This document shows, in pieces, positions 35,098 through 43,449 of a stretch of DNA of 64,000 nucleotides. The stretch's first letter is position 1; each line of letters begins with the position of its first letter. The DNA lies in the NCBI GenBank assembly GCA_900467745.1, contig UBQW01000016.1, positions 1 through 64,000 of the forward strand, in the 5' to 3' direction. The DNA comes from Hyphomicrobiales bacterium. Its GTDB lineage: Bacteria > Pseudomonadota > Alphaproteobacteria > Rhizobiales > Rhizobiaceae. The translations under genes and the position numbers were made by a program. A model generated the notes under the pieces. The model was not told where the DNA came from, searched no databases, and saw only the letters and a program-made list of their open reading frames with translations.

Positions 35098-36471
35098 ATG
35101 TCTACCATTACCTCCGCCATTCCGGCGGATGACGCCACGTCGGGCGTCTCGCTTTACCGCGCCATCTGGCGCTGGCATTTCTTTGCCGGCCTGCTTGTCC
35201 TCCCCTTTCTGCTCAACCTTGCGGTCACTGGCTCGATCTATCTCTTCAAGGACGAAATCAACGACAGTGTCTTTGCCTATCGCTACGACGTGATCCCCGC
35301 TGGCGAGGTGCTCGCACCAGAAAAGCTCGCAGAGATTGCAGCGGCTGCCGTTCCCGGCTCCAAACTCAGCTCTTACAAGGATCCGGCGACGCCCGAGCGC
35401 TCCGCCATTGTCACAGTGTCCGGCAATACAGGCTCAACCCTTGTCTTCATCAACCCTTACGATGGGAAGGTTCTCGACACCGTAGGATCAACGCAGGAGT
35501 TTAACTACGTCGTCAAGCGCATCCATAGTCTCGCGCTCTTCGGAGATTTCCCAAACAAGCTGATCGAGGTCACCGGCGGGTTCGCCATGGTGCTGGTTGC
35601 AACCGGCATTTACTTATGGTGGCCGCGTCGACAGACCGGAGGCGTCGTTACGGTTCGTGGTACACCGAGCAAGCGCGTCTTCTGGCGCGACACCCATGCA
35701 GTCACCGGCGCCTTCGCCGGCATTTTGATCTTCTTCCTGGCTGCCACCGGTATGCCCTGGTCGGGATACTGGGGCACAAACGTTCAGGCTTGGCTCGGCA
35801 ACCAGGGCCTCGGCTATCCCGCGCAGCTCTGGGATGACGTTCCGAAGTCACAAAAGGTAACGCAGGACATTCTTCCCGTCATTGGCTGGGCCGTCGAACA
35901 AGCCCCCGTTCCACTTTCCGATATCGCAGCTGCGCAGTCGAAGACGCCAATCGGCCTGAACCGCGCAGTCGAGGTCGCGAAGGCCGCAGGGTTGACGCCA
36001 GGCTTCGATATGGCAGTGCCTGTCGACGAAACAGGCGTCTACTCCGCGGCAGTCTACCCGGATGATCTCTCGAGGGAACGGATGATCCATATCGACCAGT
36101 ATTCCGCAAAGCCGCTCGTGGACATCTCCTATGGGCAATACCCGGTTTTTGGCAGAGCCATCGAGTGGGGCATCAATGTTCACCAGGGGCAGGAATTCGG
36201 TCGCCTCAACCAGTTCCTGATGCTGGCCACCTGCCTTGGTATTATTCTCTGCTGCGTGAGCGGGGTGGTCATGTGGTGGAAGCGACGTCCCTCTGGCCGG
36301 ATCGGTGTTCCTCCCGCTCCGCCCCGTCGGTCGGTCTATGTTGGTCTTTGGGCGATTGCGCTTGTCTTCGCGCTTGTGTTCCCGCTGACGGGAATTGCCA
36401 TCGCGACGATGATACTAATCGACCAGGCCTTTATCCGAACAATCCCGCCGCTTCGGCATGCATTTGCCTGA
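35098..36471 (+). CDS. PepSY-associated membrane protein
   Basis: A 457-residue membrane protein with a first helix at about 23-45 (FFAGLLVLPFLLNLAVTGSIYL) and further helices near 160-180, 205-225, 370-395 and 415-440. Periplasmic PepSY-type segments lie between them. The WRWHFFAG start and GIYLWWPR are family hallmarks of PepSY-TM proteins, which in many bacteria sit in iron or copper uptake operons and may act as ferric or cupric reductases. It lies between the DUF2946-like gene and the copper chaperone gene, with a 14-bp gap to the latter. Confidence 0.88.
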   Translation: MSTITSAIPADDATSGVSLYRAIWRWHFFAGLLVLPFLLNLAVTGSIYLFKDEINDSVFAYRYDVIPAGEVLAPEKLAEIAAAAVPGSKLSSYKDPATPERSAIVTVSGNTGSTLVFINPYDGKVLDTVGSTQEFNYVVKRIHSLALFGDFPNKLIEVTGGFAMVLVATGIYLWWPRRQTGGVVTVRGTPSKRVFWRDTHAVTGAFAGILIFFLAATGMPWSGYWGTNVQAWLGNQGLGYPAQLWDDVPKSQKVTQDILPVIGWAVEQAPVPLSDIAAAQSKTPIGLNRAVEVAKAAGLTPGFDMAVPVDETGVYSAAVYPDDLSRERMIHIDQYSAKPLVDISYGQYPVFGRAIEWGINVHQGQEFGRLNQFLMLATCLGIILCCVSGVVMWWKRRPSGRIGVPPAPPRRSVYVGLWAIALVFALVFPLTGIAIATMILIDQAFIRTIPPLRHAFA

Positions 36472-36485
36472 ACGGAGGCGCCACA

Positions 36486-37403
36486 ATGGCAAAATACGCA
36501 GTTTTGCTCGCAGGACTTTTTCTGAGCACTTCGACCCTGGCACACGAGGCCACTATCGGCTCCATCAGCATCGAAAGGCCTACCGTTCGTGCCATGGTGC
36601 CAGGCGCCAAGGTTGGTGGTGGCTACCTCACGATCCGGAATAATGGAACGCAGGCCGACAAATTGGTCTCGGCAAGCGCCGATCGAGCCCGATCAGTCCA
36701 GATGCACGAAATGAGCACCAGCAACGGCATCATGGTCATGCGGGAGATGAAAGGCGGCATTGACGTGCCTGCCGGGCAGACAGTTGATCTGCAACCCGGC
36801 GGGAGCCATCTGATGTTCATGGATGTCCAGCTACCCTTCAAGCAAGGAGAAGAGATCAAGGCCACATTGACGTTCGAACGAGCGGGTAGCGTCGACGTCA
36901 TATTCGATGTCGGTCCGATCGCTGGGCCGCTCTACGTCGGACGCGACGGAAGCGACCACACGTCGATGGAGATGCCGGGCATGGACATGGACGCGAAAGC
37001 GGCCCCGGATGACCCTTCTCAGTCGATTCCCGCGATACTGAAGATCATGTTTGATCGACCGGAAAAGCCGCTCGTTGTTGAACCGGTCGTTGTCCAGGGT
37101 GATTGGGCGATTGCCGGATGGCGCCAAGATGGCCGGGGTGGTCGGGCTCTTCTTATGAAAACCGCGCACGGCTGGCGACTGCATCTTTGCAGCGGGGATG
37201 GGATCAAGGATGCTGCGTCACTGGAGAAGATTGGCCTGTCGACTGGCGACGCGTCGGCCCTGTCGTCTTCTCTACGCGCAGCCGAGGCAGAGCTCGATCC
37301 CAACGTCGTTTCACTCTTTGCCAGTTTCGAAGGCACCGTGATGATGGGAGAGGAGACGAGCAGCGACAGAAGCCATAGTGGACATGAGGGGCATGCACAA
37401 TGA
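36486..37403 (+). CDS. PCu(A)C copper chaperone fused to a copper-uptake-associated domain
   Basis: A 305-residue exported protein. After a signal peptide (residues 1-19) comes a PCu(A)C domain (about 20-150) with the copper ligands of the H-M-x(n)-H-x-M type, namely MHEM and SHLMFM. A His/Met-rich linker (DHTSMEMPGMDMD) follows. The C-terminal half (about 175-290, GDWAIAGWRQDGRGGRALL) matches the separate rhizobial copper uptake system-associated protein. The tail SGHEGHAQ adds His residues. PCu(A)C delivers Cu(I) to cytochrome oxidase with SCO, whose gene overlaps here by ATGA. Confidence 0.88.
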   Translation: MAKYAVLLAGLFLSTSTLAHEATIGSISIERPTVRAMVPGAKVGGGYLTIRNNGTQADKLVSASADRARSVQMHEMSTSNGIMVMREMKGGIDVPAGQTVDLQPGGSHLMFMDVQLPFKQGEEIKATLTFERAGSVDVIFDVGPIAGPLYVGRDGSDHTSMEMPGMDMDAKAAPDDPSQSIPAILKIMFDRPEKPLVVEPVVVQGDWAIAGWRQDGRGGRALLMKTAHGWRLHLCSGDGIKDAASLEKIGLSTGDASALSSSLRAAEAELDPNVVSLFASFEGTVMMGEETSSDRSHSGHEGHAQ

Positions 37404-38002
37404 AAGCGCGAACGCTTGCAATCACCGCGTTGTCAGCCGGGGGTGCGCTCTTCCTCGCATTGATCGGCGTCATGATATGGGTTTATGCCGACGAACCGCG
37501 AACTGGTCGCTTCGATGCCAGCTTCTCCCTCATCGATGATCGCGGAAACGCTGTCGACCAGTCGATCTTCCACGGCCGCCCCGCGCTGGTTTATTTCGGA
37601 TACACGAATTGCCCGGAGGTTTGCCCAACAACGATGTATGAGGTGGTCGATTGGATGAATGCTCTTGGAGATCAGGGAAAGTCCCTGAACGCCTTGTTCT
37701 TCTCCATCGATCCGGAGCGTGACACGCAGGAGGTGATGCATAACTACGTCACCGCCTTCAGTTCGCGCATTCGTGGAATTACCGGAAGCCCAGAAGAGAT
37801 GAAGAAGGTGGCCGATGGCTGGTTTATCCATGCCGCAAAGGAGGCCAGCGAGGACGGTGACTATCACATGAGCCATACGGTTTCATTGCTTCTGATTGGT
37901 GCAGACGGCCGCCTGAAGGGATTGATCCCCTATGGTGCCGACCGGGAAGATGCGATTGCAAAGATCCGTCATCTGCTGCTCAGTGAGCCTAAAGGCGCTT
38001 GA
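37400..38002 (+). CDS. SCO1/SenC family copper chaperone
   Basis: A 200-residue membrane-anchored thioredoxin-fold protein with an N-terminal helix at about 10-30. The copper-binding CxxxC is in NCPEVCP and the distal His in YHMSHT. It passes copper to the CuA site of cytochrome c oxidase or reduces it. The start overlaps the stop of the PCu(A)C gene. The first 90 bp of this gene, with upstream sequence, have a broken copy at 31682-31768. Confidence 0.93.
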   Translation: MKARTLAITALSAGGALFLALIGVMIWVYADEPRTGRFDASFSLIDDRGNAVDQSIFHGRPALVYFGYTNCPEVCPTTMYEVVDWMNALGDQGKSLNALFFSIDPERDTQEVMHNYVTAFSSRIRGITGSPEEMKKVADGWFIHAAKEASEDGDYHMSHTVSLLLIGADGRLKGLIPYGADREDAIAKIRHLLLSEPKGA

Positions 38003-38397
38003 GATAACCGTCGTTCAACGATTGGAGCACCGCCATAGGTCGAAAGCAATCTGCGTTGTTTCTGCTGGACTTGTCCTAGCTGCAACGGCCGTCTGGAAAT
38101 CTATCACCCATGCGTATCTCAAGAGTTCGACACTCGACCATAGGATGACGTCAGTGGCCCCACCGAGAGCTCGATCGGCGCTTCACTGAGGAACTCAATC
38201 TCAGATTAGGCAGCATCAAGGCAACCGAGCCAGACGAATGTCAGGCTCGGTAACACGGAGCTGAGCGATGCCCTCTCATCATTGCGTGCCAGATCGCTGG
38301 AGCCAGACAGGGCGTGCTTCCACGAAACGTGGTTCGGTCCACGTTGCGGATGCGGCAATTGATCGTGTTCAGTCGACCGCCTGTAGCTCCGCCAACA
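38003..38397. other. Convergent intergenic region with a hairpin
   Basis: No gene is seen between the converging SCO and mesD genes. An imperfect hairpin, CCGAGCC ... GGCTCGG at 38225-38250, with an inner GAC/GTC pair around GAAT, could end transcription. There is no clear T run, so it is a weak terminator candidate. Confidence 0.4.
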
Positions 38398-39428
38398 TTA
38401 GGCCGATAGTTCTTGCCGGAGGATTGCCGCGCCCGCGCTCAAGGCGTCCAGTTTAGCTTTCGCGACCCGGCGCGAGAGAGGTCCCATGCCGCAATTGGTG
38501 CAAGGGCAAAGCTTGTCTGCATCGACAAACTGCAGCGCCTTTCGAAGAGTAGAGGCGACTTCCTCCGGCGTTTCGATGGTATCGCTCGCCACATCAATGG
38601 CCCCGACCATTACTTTCTTTCCTCGAACAAGTTCGATGAGATCCATAGGAACATGCGAGTTGTGGCATTCCAGCGAGATCATGCCGACACTGGATTGCTG
38701 CAATTTGGGGAGAGTTTGCTCGTATTGTCTCCACACGGACCCAAGGGTCTTCTTCCAATCCGTGTTGGCTTTGATACCGTAACCGTAGCAGATATGGACA
38801 GCGGTCTCGCACTTAAGGCCTTCGATCGCTCTTTCCAGGGTCGCGACGCCCCAATCATTCACCTCATCAAAAAAGACATTGAACGCGGGCTCATCGAACT
38901 GGATGATATCGACACCAGCCGCCTCCAATTCCTTGGCCTCTTCATTGAGGATTTTTGCGAACTCCCAGGCGAGCTTTTCACGGCTTTTGTAGTGCGCGTC
39001 ATAGAGCGTATCGATCATCGTCATGGGACCCGGCAAGGCCCACTTGATCGGCTGCCCGGTCTGTTGTCGCAGGAACCTGGCATCTTCTACAAAGACCGAC
39101 TTTGGCCGAGATACGGCACCAACGACGGTCGGGACACTCGCATCATAGCGATTTCGTATCCTCACCGTCTGGCGCTTCTCAAAATCGACCCCATCGAGGT
39201 GCTCGATGAATGTCGTCACGAAATGCTGGCGCGTCTGCTCGCCGTCACTGACGATGTCGATGCCAGCCTTTCGTTGATCATCCAGGGACAGACGCAGGGC
39301 GTCTCTTTTGCCCTCGACCAGTTCTTCATCCTGTAACTTCCAAGGCGACCAAAGCTTTTCGGGTTGAGCCCCAGCCACGAGGGCTTGGGCAAGCTGCCGG
39401 CGGTTGAGGTGGGCAACAGTGTCTTCAT
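38398..39428 (-). CDS. mesD: Core methionine synthase MesD, with an apparent frameshift near its start
   Basis: A folate- and cobalamin-independent core methionine synthase of about 343 residues, lacking the N-terminal half of MetE. The catalytic barrel includes the zinc ligands in ICYGYG, ECHNSH and the CPCTNCGMGPL block. The natural start is the ATG at 39428 (MKTLLPTSTAGSLPKPSWL). That frame breaks at a run of four G (39369-39372 on the plus strand as CCCC), and AQPEKLWSPWKL continues in the -1 frame to the stop. One more G would restore one frame. It is either a sequencing indel, a mutation or phase variation. MesD is known to need DUF1852, encoded just upstream, and oxygen. Confidence 0.85.
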
Positions 39429-39455
39429 GGTAAGCGACCTTGTGTCTTTGGTTCG

Positions 39456-40439
39456 TCAGCGAACGTGATTGGAAGACCATTTCTCAAGAATGGCCTTGTA
39501 CGGTTTGATGAAGTGCTCTTCCGCAAACCTTCCTTGCTCGACAGCCAATCGGCTCCGCTCTTCGCGATCGTAAACGATGCGTGTGAGCGAATAATCCTGG
39601 TGCTTGAGATTGGGTTGATAGCAGGCGCCTGCCGCGGAGTTGGCGTTGTAGATCTCGGGCCGATAGATCTTCTGAAACGTCTCCATCGTGCTGATGGTGC
39701 TGATCAGTTCAAGGTTGGTGTAGTCATCGAGCAGGTCGCCGAGGAAATAGAAGGCGAAGGGCGCGACGCTGTTGGGAGGCATGAAGAAGCGAACCTTTAG
39801 TCCCATTTTCTGGAAGTAGAGATCCGTCGAAGACAGCTCATCCTGTTCGTACTCGACACCCAATACAGGATGCTGATTTCCTGTCCGGCGATATGTCTTG
39901 CTGCTTGAGGCACTCAGGCAAATGACTGGCGCCTTGTGAAAATGCGCTCTGTAGGCATCCGAATTCAGGAAGCACTGGAACAGATTTCCATGCAGATCGC
40001 CGAAGTCGGCTGGCGCGCCGAATACAGAGCGATCCTTGTTGTAGTCAGGCAGCACGACGCTGAAGTCGTAGTCCCGGACGTATGAGGAGAAGTTGTTGCC
40101 GACAATGCCCTCGATGCGCTCGTCGGTTTTCCGGTCGACGATGGTGGTCTTCAGTATCTCGATCAGCGGGAAAGCGTCACTGTCGCCTTGCACATCGATG
40201 TTCATCTCCACGGAGATGATGTCGAGCTCGACCGCATAGCGATCCCCATTCGGATTATTCCAATGCGCCAAGGCGTTGAAACGGTTGTCGATCATTCTGA
40301 GTGCGTTGCGCAGGTTCTCCTGACGGCTCTTGCCTCTCGCCAGATTGGCAAAGTTGGTGGTAACCCGCGTATGTTCCGCGGGGCGATAGTCCTCATCGAA
40401 GCAAATGCTTTTGATGGTAAAGTTGAGGTCTGTACTCAT
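39456..40439 (-). CDS. mesX: DUF1852 protein, partner of MesD (MesX type)
   Basis: A 327-residue cytoplasmic DUF1852 protein with no signal peptide. Published genetic work shows that MesD-type methionine synthases need a DUF1852 protein and oxygen but not cobalamin or methyl-folate, so it probably supplies the methyl group in an unusual way. The pairing DUF1852-mesD in one operon with a 27-bp gap is the standard arrangement. It is transcribed away from the riboswitch-metR unit. The biochemical reaction cannot be read from the sequence. Confidence 0.88.
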   Translation of the reverse strand: MSTDLNFTIKSICFDEDYRPAEHTRVTTNFANLARGKSRQENLRNALRMIDNRFNALAHWNNPNGDRYAVELDIISVEMNIDVQGDSDAFPLIEILKTTIVDRKTDERIEGIVGNNFSSYVRDYDFSVVLPDYNKDRSVFGAPADFGDLHGNLFQCFLNSDAYRAHFHKAPVICLSASSSKTYRRTGNQHPVLGVEYEQDELSSTDLYFQKMGLKVRFFMPPNSVAPFAFYFLGDLLDDYTNLELISTISTMETFQKIYRPEIYNANSAAGACYQPNLKHQDYSLTRIVYDREERSRLAVEQGRFAEEHFIKPYKAILEKWSSNHVR

Positions 40440-40549
40440 CGCGATCCGACATCCTAATGGGGTTCTCGCTAGGCAGTCTGCGGACTGTCCCTTCCTGAAG
40501 CTGTGCGCCTCTTATGCCTGACGGGCCGATCGGGAAATATTGGTTTTAT

Positions 40550-40565
40550 CTCATGGAGCTATGAG
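40550..40565. promoter_or_regulatory. Candidate MetR (LysR-type) binding site
   Basis: The dyad CTCAT-GGAGCT-ATGAG lies 110 bp upstream of the mesX start and upstream of the metR riboswitch leader. LysR proteins bind such interrupted dyads in divergent promoters. The classic enterobacterial MetR box is TGAA-N5-TTCA, so the match is to the type, not to the exact sequence. Confidence 0.35.
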
Positions 40566-40662
40566 CCGTGCTCATCGTTTGCCGGCGGGCGCCTGACCGC
40601 GCGCGGCATTGGCATCAAGGCTTGACCAGTTCGGTGACATCAGACATTGGTTGGCCATCGCG

Positions 40663-40840
40663 GTTCTCAGGCGCGCCAATGCGCTGGAGCTAAGAGGGAA
40701 TTCGGTGAGGGCCTGGATCACAGCCCGAGGCCGAAGCTGCCCCCGCAACTGTAAATGGCGAGCGAACGTCCATCCAAGTCACTGAGGCCTGCCTCGGGAA
40801 GACGGACCGAAGCGATGACCCGTGAGCCAGGAGACCTGCC
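40663..40840 (+). promoter_or_regulatory. Cobalamin (B12) riboswitch upstream of metR
   Basis: Conserved cobalamin-aptamer blocks are present in order: AAGAGGGAA...CGGTG (about 40691-40708), GCTGCCCCCGCAACTGTAA (40736-40754) and the B12 box GAGCCAGGAGACCTGCC (40824-40840). The downstream block ACGTCCACGGGCGGG (40851-40865) is shared with the second riboswitch and probably belongs to the expression platform. The next plus-strand gene is metR at 41033. Cobalamin binding normally shuts off the downstream gene. Confidence 0.95.
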
Positions 40841-41032
40841 GCGATCGATAACGTCCACGGGCGGGATGTCCCGGAGTGCCGCTTTCGCGTAGGCATTCCC
40901 GTGCCGTCGTCTCAGCGTCATCGTCCGGCCCTGCCGCAACCTGATGGCAGTACCGATGATGACAGAGACCACGACGAGACAAAGATCCACCCGGCATGGC
41001 GTCGTTCCTTTCGACGATGGGCGGGCATAACG

Positions 41033-41920
41033 ATGTTGGATAGGCAACATCTTTCGATCCTGCGCGAGGTCGACCGCCTGGGAAGTCTGACTGCCGCCGC
41101 TGAGCGACTGAATGTCTCACAATCGGCTCTCAGCCACACGATCCGCAAGCTCGAGGAACGCTACGGCGTCGCGATGTGGGAAAAGGATGGCCGCAACCTT
41201 CGTCTCACGGAGGCTGGCCGCTACATTGTCAGACTGGCGCAGCGCGTCCTGCCACAGATCGAGCGGGCAGAGGCTGTCTTGTCGGACTATCGCCATGGTC
41301 AGCGAGGATCGCTGAAGATTGGCATGGAGTGTCATCCCTGCCACCAATGGCTCATGGGTGTCACCAAACCCTATCTTGTGGACTGGCCGGATGTGGACCT
41401 CGAACTGACGACATCATTCGCTTTCGGCGGCGTAGCGGCGCTTGCAGGCTACGAAATCGATGTTCTGATCACGCCGGATCCAATCGAGACGCCGGGCGTC
41501 CACTACCTGCCGGTGTTCGCCTACGAGCTGGTTCTTGCCGTACCGGTCGATCATCCGCTGACGCTGAAACGCTATGCCGAGCCCGCGGACCTGCTGGATG
41601 AGACGCTTTTCACCTACCCGGTGCCGCCGGAGCGGCTGGATGTGTTCACGCATTTCCTGGTGCCCGCGAATTGCCGGCCACGCCACCACCGAAATGTCGA
41701 GACCACGGAGATGATGCTTCAGCTCGTCGCTGCCGGCCGCGGGGTCAGTGCTATTCCAAACTGGCTGGTGCATCGGGAAGCGGCAAAGCTCGGTGTCCGG
41801 CCCGTAAGCATCGGTCAAAGCGGAATCCAGAAAAGCATCTATCTCGGACTGCGAGATGGAGACGATAGTCTCGATTTCATCGCCGGGTTCCTCGCGACCG
41901 CACGTCAGACATCGGCATGA
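41033..41920 (+). CDS. metR: MetR-like LysR-family regulator
   Basis: A 295-residue LysR-type regulator. The HTH spans about residues 1-60 (SLTAAAERLNVSQSALSHTI) and the effector domain has the MetR hallmark MECHPCHQWL, close to the IECHSCIQWL of E. coli MetR, which senses homocysteine and activates met genes. ATG at 41033 gives the correct LysR N terminus MLDRQHLSILREVDRLGS; the upstream extension is riboswitch RNA. It diverges from mesX-mesD, which it likely activates, and its own expression is under a cobalamin riboswitch. Confidence 0.92.
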   Translation: MLDRQHLSILREVDRLGSLTAAAERLNVSQSALSHTIRKLEERYGVAMWEKDGRNLRLTEAGRYIVRLAQRVLPQIERAEAVLSDYRHGQRGSLKIGMECHPCHQWLMGVTKPYLVDWPDVDLELTTSFAFGGVAALAGYEIDVLITPDPIETPGVHYLPVFAYELVLAVPVDHPLTLKRYAEPADLLDETLFTYPVPPERLDVFTHFLVPANCRPRHHRNVETTEMMLQLVAAGRGVSAIPNWLVHREAAKLGVRPVSIGQSGIQKSIYLGLRDGDDSLDFIAGFLATARQTSA

Positions 41921-42308
41921 CGCTTTTGTATCCTGCCGGGTTTGTTGTGATAAAGCTCGCCGAAAAACAGCCGTCGATGAATGTCGTCTTTGCGCCGATA
42001 CCCGTGAAAACCAGTAGGCGCTGCGCCATTCGCACGGTGATGGCTTTTTACCTTCCCTGTTGGAGCCGCGGTCACGTTGAGGTCTTAGTGCCTCGTGACG
42101 CATCCGTAATCAGCAGTGCGTCAGCATGGGCTTTGAGTGGCACCAGGACCGGTATCCGACGCCTGGCCCAAGGCTTGCGCATGGTTTTTCGCTGTCTGAT
42201 CCCCTGCCCTTGATCCCGAGCCCGTGATCCCGAGCACTTGATCCCCAGCCCTTGATCCCCAGCCCTTGATCCGTTGCGAAGGAAGATGAGGATAACCACT
42301 CGCACCCG
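41921..42308. other. Spacer between metR and the nrd promoter
   Basis: No gene is supported. It contains the 14-bp tandem repeat block described separately and otherwise unremarkable sequence. A plus-strand frame from 41917 continues past the end of metR but lacks a ribosome site and family match. Confidence 0.5.
42196..42276. repeat. 14-bp tandem repeat, about 5.8 copies
   Basis: The unit TTGATCCCCAGCCC is repeated with slight changes from 42196 to 42276: ctgatcccctgccc, ttgatcccgagccc, gtgatcccgagcac, ttgatccccagccc twice, then a partial copy. The two best copies are identical, so the array is young or conserved. It ends about 30 bp before the nrd promoter. There are no spacers, so it is not a CRISPR. 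Confidence 0.9.
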
Positions 42309-42346
42309 TTGACGAGATTTTAGCCTCGTATACTATATCTAGTGTT
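42309..42346 (+). promoter_or_regulatory. nrd promoter with an NrdR-like box
   Basis: TTGACG (42309-42314) and CTATAT (42333-42338), spaced 18 bp apart, form a plausible sigma70-type promoter. Overlapping the -10, ACTATATCTAGTGT (42332-42345) fits the NrdR box pattern known in front of ribonucleotide reductase operons. NrdR represses nrd genes when ATP or dATP is abundant. A second box of the usual pair is not obvious. Confidence 0.6.
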
Positions 42347-42349
42347 CAA

Positions 42350-42540
42350 GGTTCTTCCGATTCGCGTCGGAGGCTAAGACGGGAATACGGTGCGTGAGGC
42401 CCATGATGGGCCAAGCAATGCCGGAGCTGCCCCCGCAACTGTAAGCGGCGAGCATTCGATCGATACGTCCACTGATGCCTTGAGGGCATTGGGAAGGCAG
42501 ATCGGATGTGACGACCCGCAAGCCAGGAGACCTGCCTTGT
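42350..42540 (+). promoter_or_regulatory. Cobalamin (B12) riboswitch upstream of nrdHIEF
   Basis: Conserved blocks in order: GACGGGAATACGGTG (about 42378-42392), GCTGCCCCCGCAACTGTAAG (42427-42446) and the B12 box AAGCCAGGAGACCTGCC (42520-42536). A block ACGTCCACGGGCGGG (42548-42562) follows, as in the metR riboswitch. The operon downstream encodes the B12-independent class Ib ribonucleotide reductase, a known target of such riboswitches in alphaproteobacteria. Confidence 0.95.
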
Positions 42541-42803
42541 AACGTAAACGTCCACGGGCGGGGTGTCCGGAAGGTCGCGATTGCGTGCGGGATGTTGCCG
42601 TGCGTACCGCTTCCCCTGACCGCCGCATGAGTCACTTCGGGGTGCAAGTCTTATGATTTTAAGTTTCGAGTTCCGTCCGCGCGAGTGACGGGCGCCTGAG
42701 CGTCCGGCGACCGCAAGCGGCTGCTTTCATCATCCATCATTTTTGCCCGGACATCGGCGGATGTCCGATCGCTATCGCACGCCTATCCGACACGGGGATT
42801 ATC
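42541..42803. promoter_or_regulatory. nrdHIEF leader after the aptamer
   Basis: This 263-bp untranslated leader contains the shared platform block and GC-rich segments that can form hairpins. No coding ORF is supported. It probably holds the riboswitch expression platform and the ribosome site of nrdH. Confidence 0.5.
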
Positions 42804-43025
42804 ATGAGCATTACCGTCTACAGCAAGCCCGCCTGCGTCCAATGCACGGCGACCACCCGCGCACTTGACCGCCAGGGGATCAACTATGACGTGATCGACG
42901 TCTCGACCGACACGGCGGCTTACGAGCTCGTGCAAGGTCTCGGCTATCGTCAGGTTCCCGTCGTCGTCGCCGGCGACCTGCACTGGGCGGGCTTCCGACC
43001 CGACATGATCAGCGCACTGGCCTGA
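42804..43025 (+). CDS. nrdH: Glutaredoxin-like NrdH redoxin
   Basis: A 73-residue NrdH with the CxxC active site CVQC at about residues 11-14 and the C-terminal WAGFRPDMI block that separates NrdH from glutaredoxins. It is the electron donor for the class Ib ribonucleotide reductase and is itself reduced by thioredoxin reductase. It is first in the nrdHIEF operon. Confidence 0.97.
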   Translation: MSITVYSKPACVQCTATTRALDRQGINYDVIDVSTDTAAYELVQGLGYRQVPVVVAGDLHWAGFRPDMISALA

Positions 43026-43035
43026 GGATCGGCCG

Positions 43036-43449
43036 ATGGGTGAGCTCGTCTATTTCTCCAGCAGATCCGAGAACACCCACCGCTTCGTCGAAAAACTAGG
43101 GCTGCCGGCATCGCGCATTCCCGTCAGTGCGCAGCTCACGCTGACCGTGCAACGCCCCTTTGTGCTTGTCGTCCCAACTTACTGCGGTGATGGCGGCAAG
43201 GGAGCCGTGCCCAAACAGGTCATCCGCTTTCTCAACGATGCGGACAACCGTTCTAACCTCCGGGGCGTGATTGCCGCGGGCAACAGCAACTTTGGCGAGA
43301 CCTTCGGGCTTGCCGGCGACATCATCTCGCGGAAATGCCAGGTGCCTTACCTCTACAGGTTCGAGCTTCTCGGCACGGATGAGGATGTCGCCAATGTCAC
43401 ACACGGATTGGAACGATTTTGGACACGGCAGTTCTCGAACGCCCCTTGA
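43036..43449 (+). CDS. nrdI: Flavodoxin-like NrdI protein
   Basis: A 137-residue flavodoxin-like protein with the FMN-binding start [18 protein letters not shown] and the [18 protein letters not shown] loop. NrdI makes the oxidant used to assemble the dimanganese tyrosyl-radical cofactor of NrdF. It starts 10 bp after nrdH and overlaps the start assigned to nrdE by about 30 bp. Confidence 0.96.
   Translation: MGELVYFSSRSENTHRFVEKLGLPASRIPVSAQLTLTVQRPFVLVVPTYCGDGGKGAVPKQVIRFLNDADNRSNLRGVIAAGNSNFGETFGLAGDIISRKCQVPYLYRFELLGTDEDVANVTHGLERFWTRQFSNAP

Noticed and set aside
42196..42276. Possible CRISPR array
   Set aside because: The 14-bp units are directly adjacent with no spacers, and there are no cas genes.
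42339..42647. 102-residue minus-strand ORF over the second riboswitch
   Set aside because: It exists only because the GC-rich riboswitch is open in reverse; the RNA explanation is far stronger.
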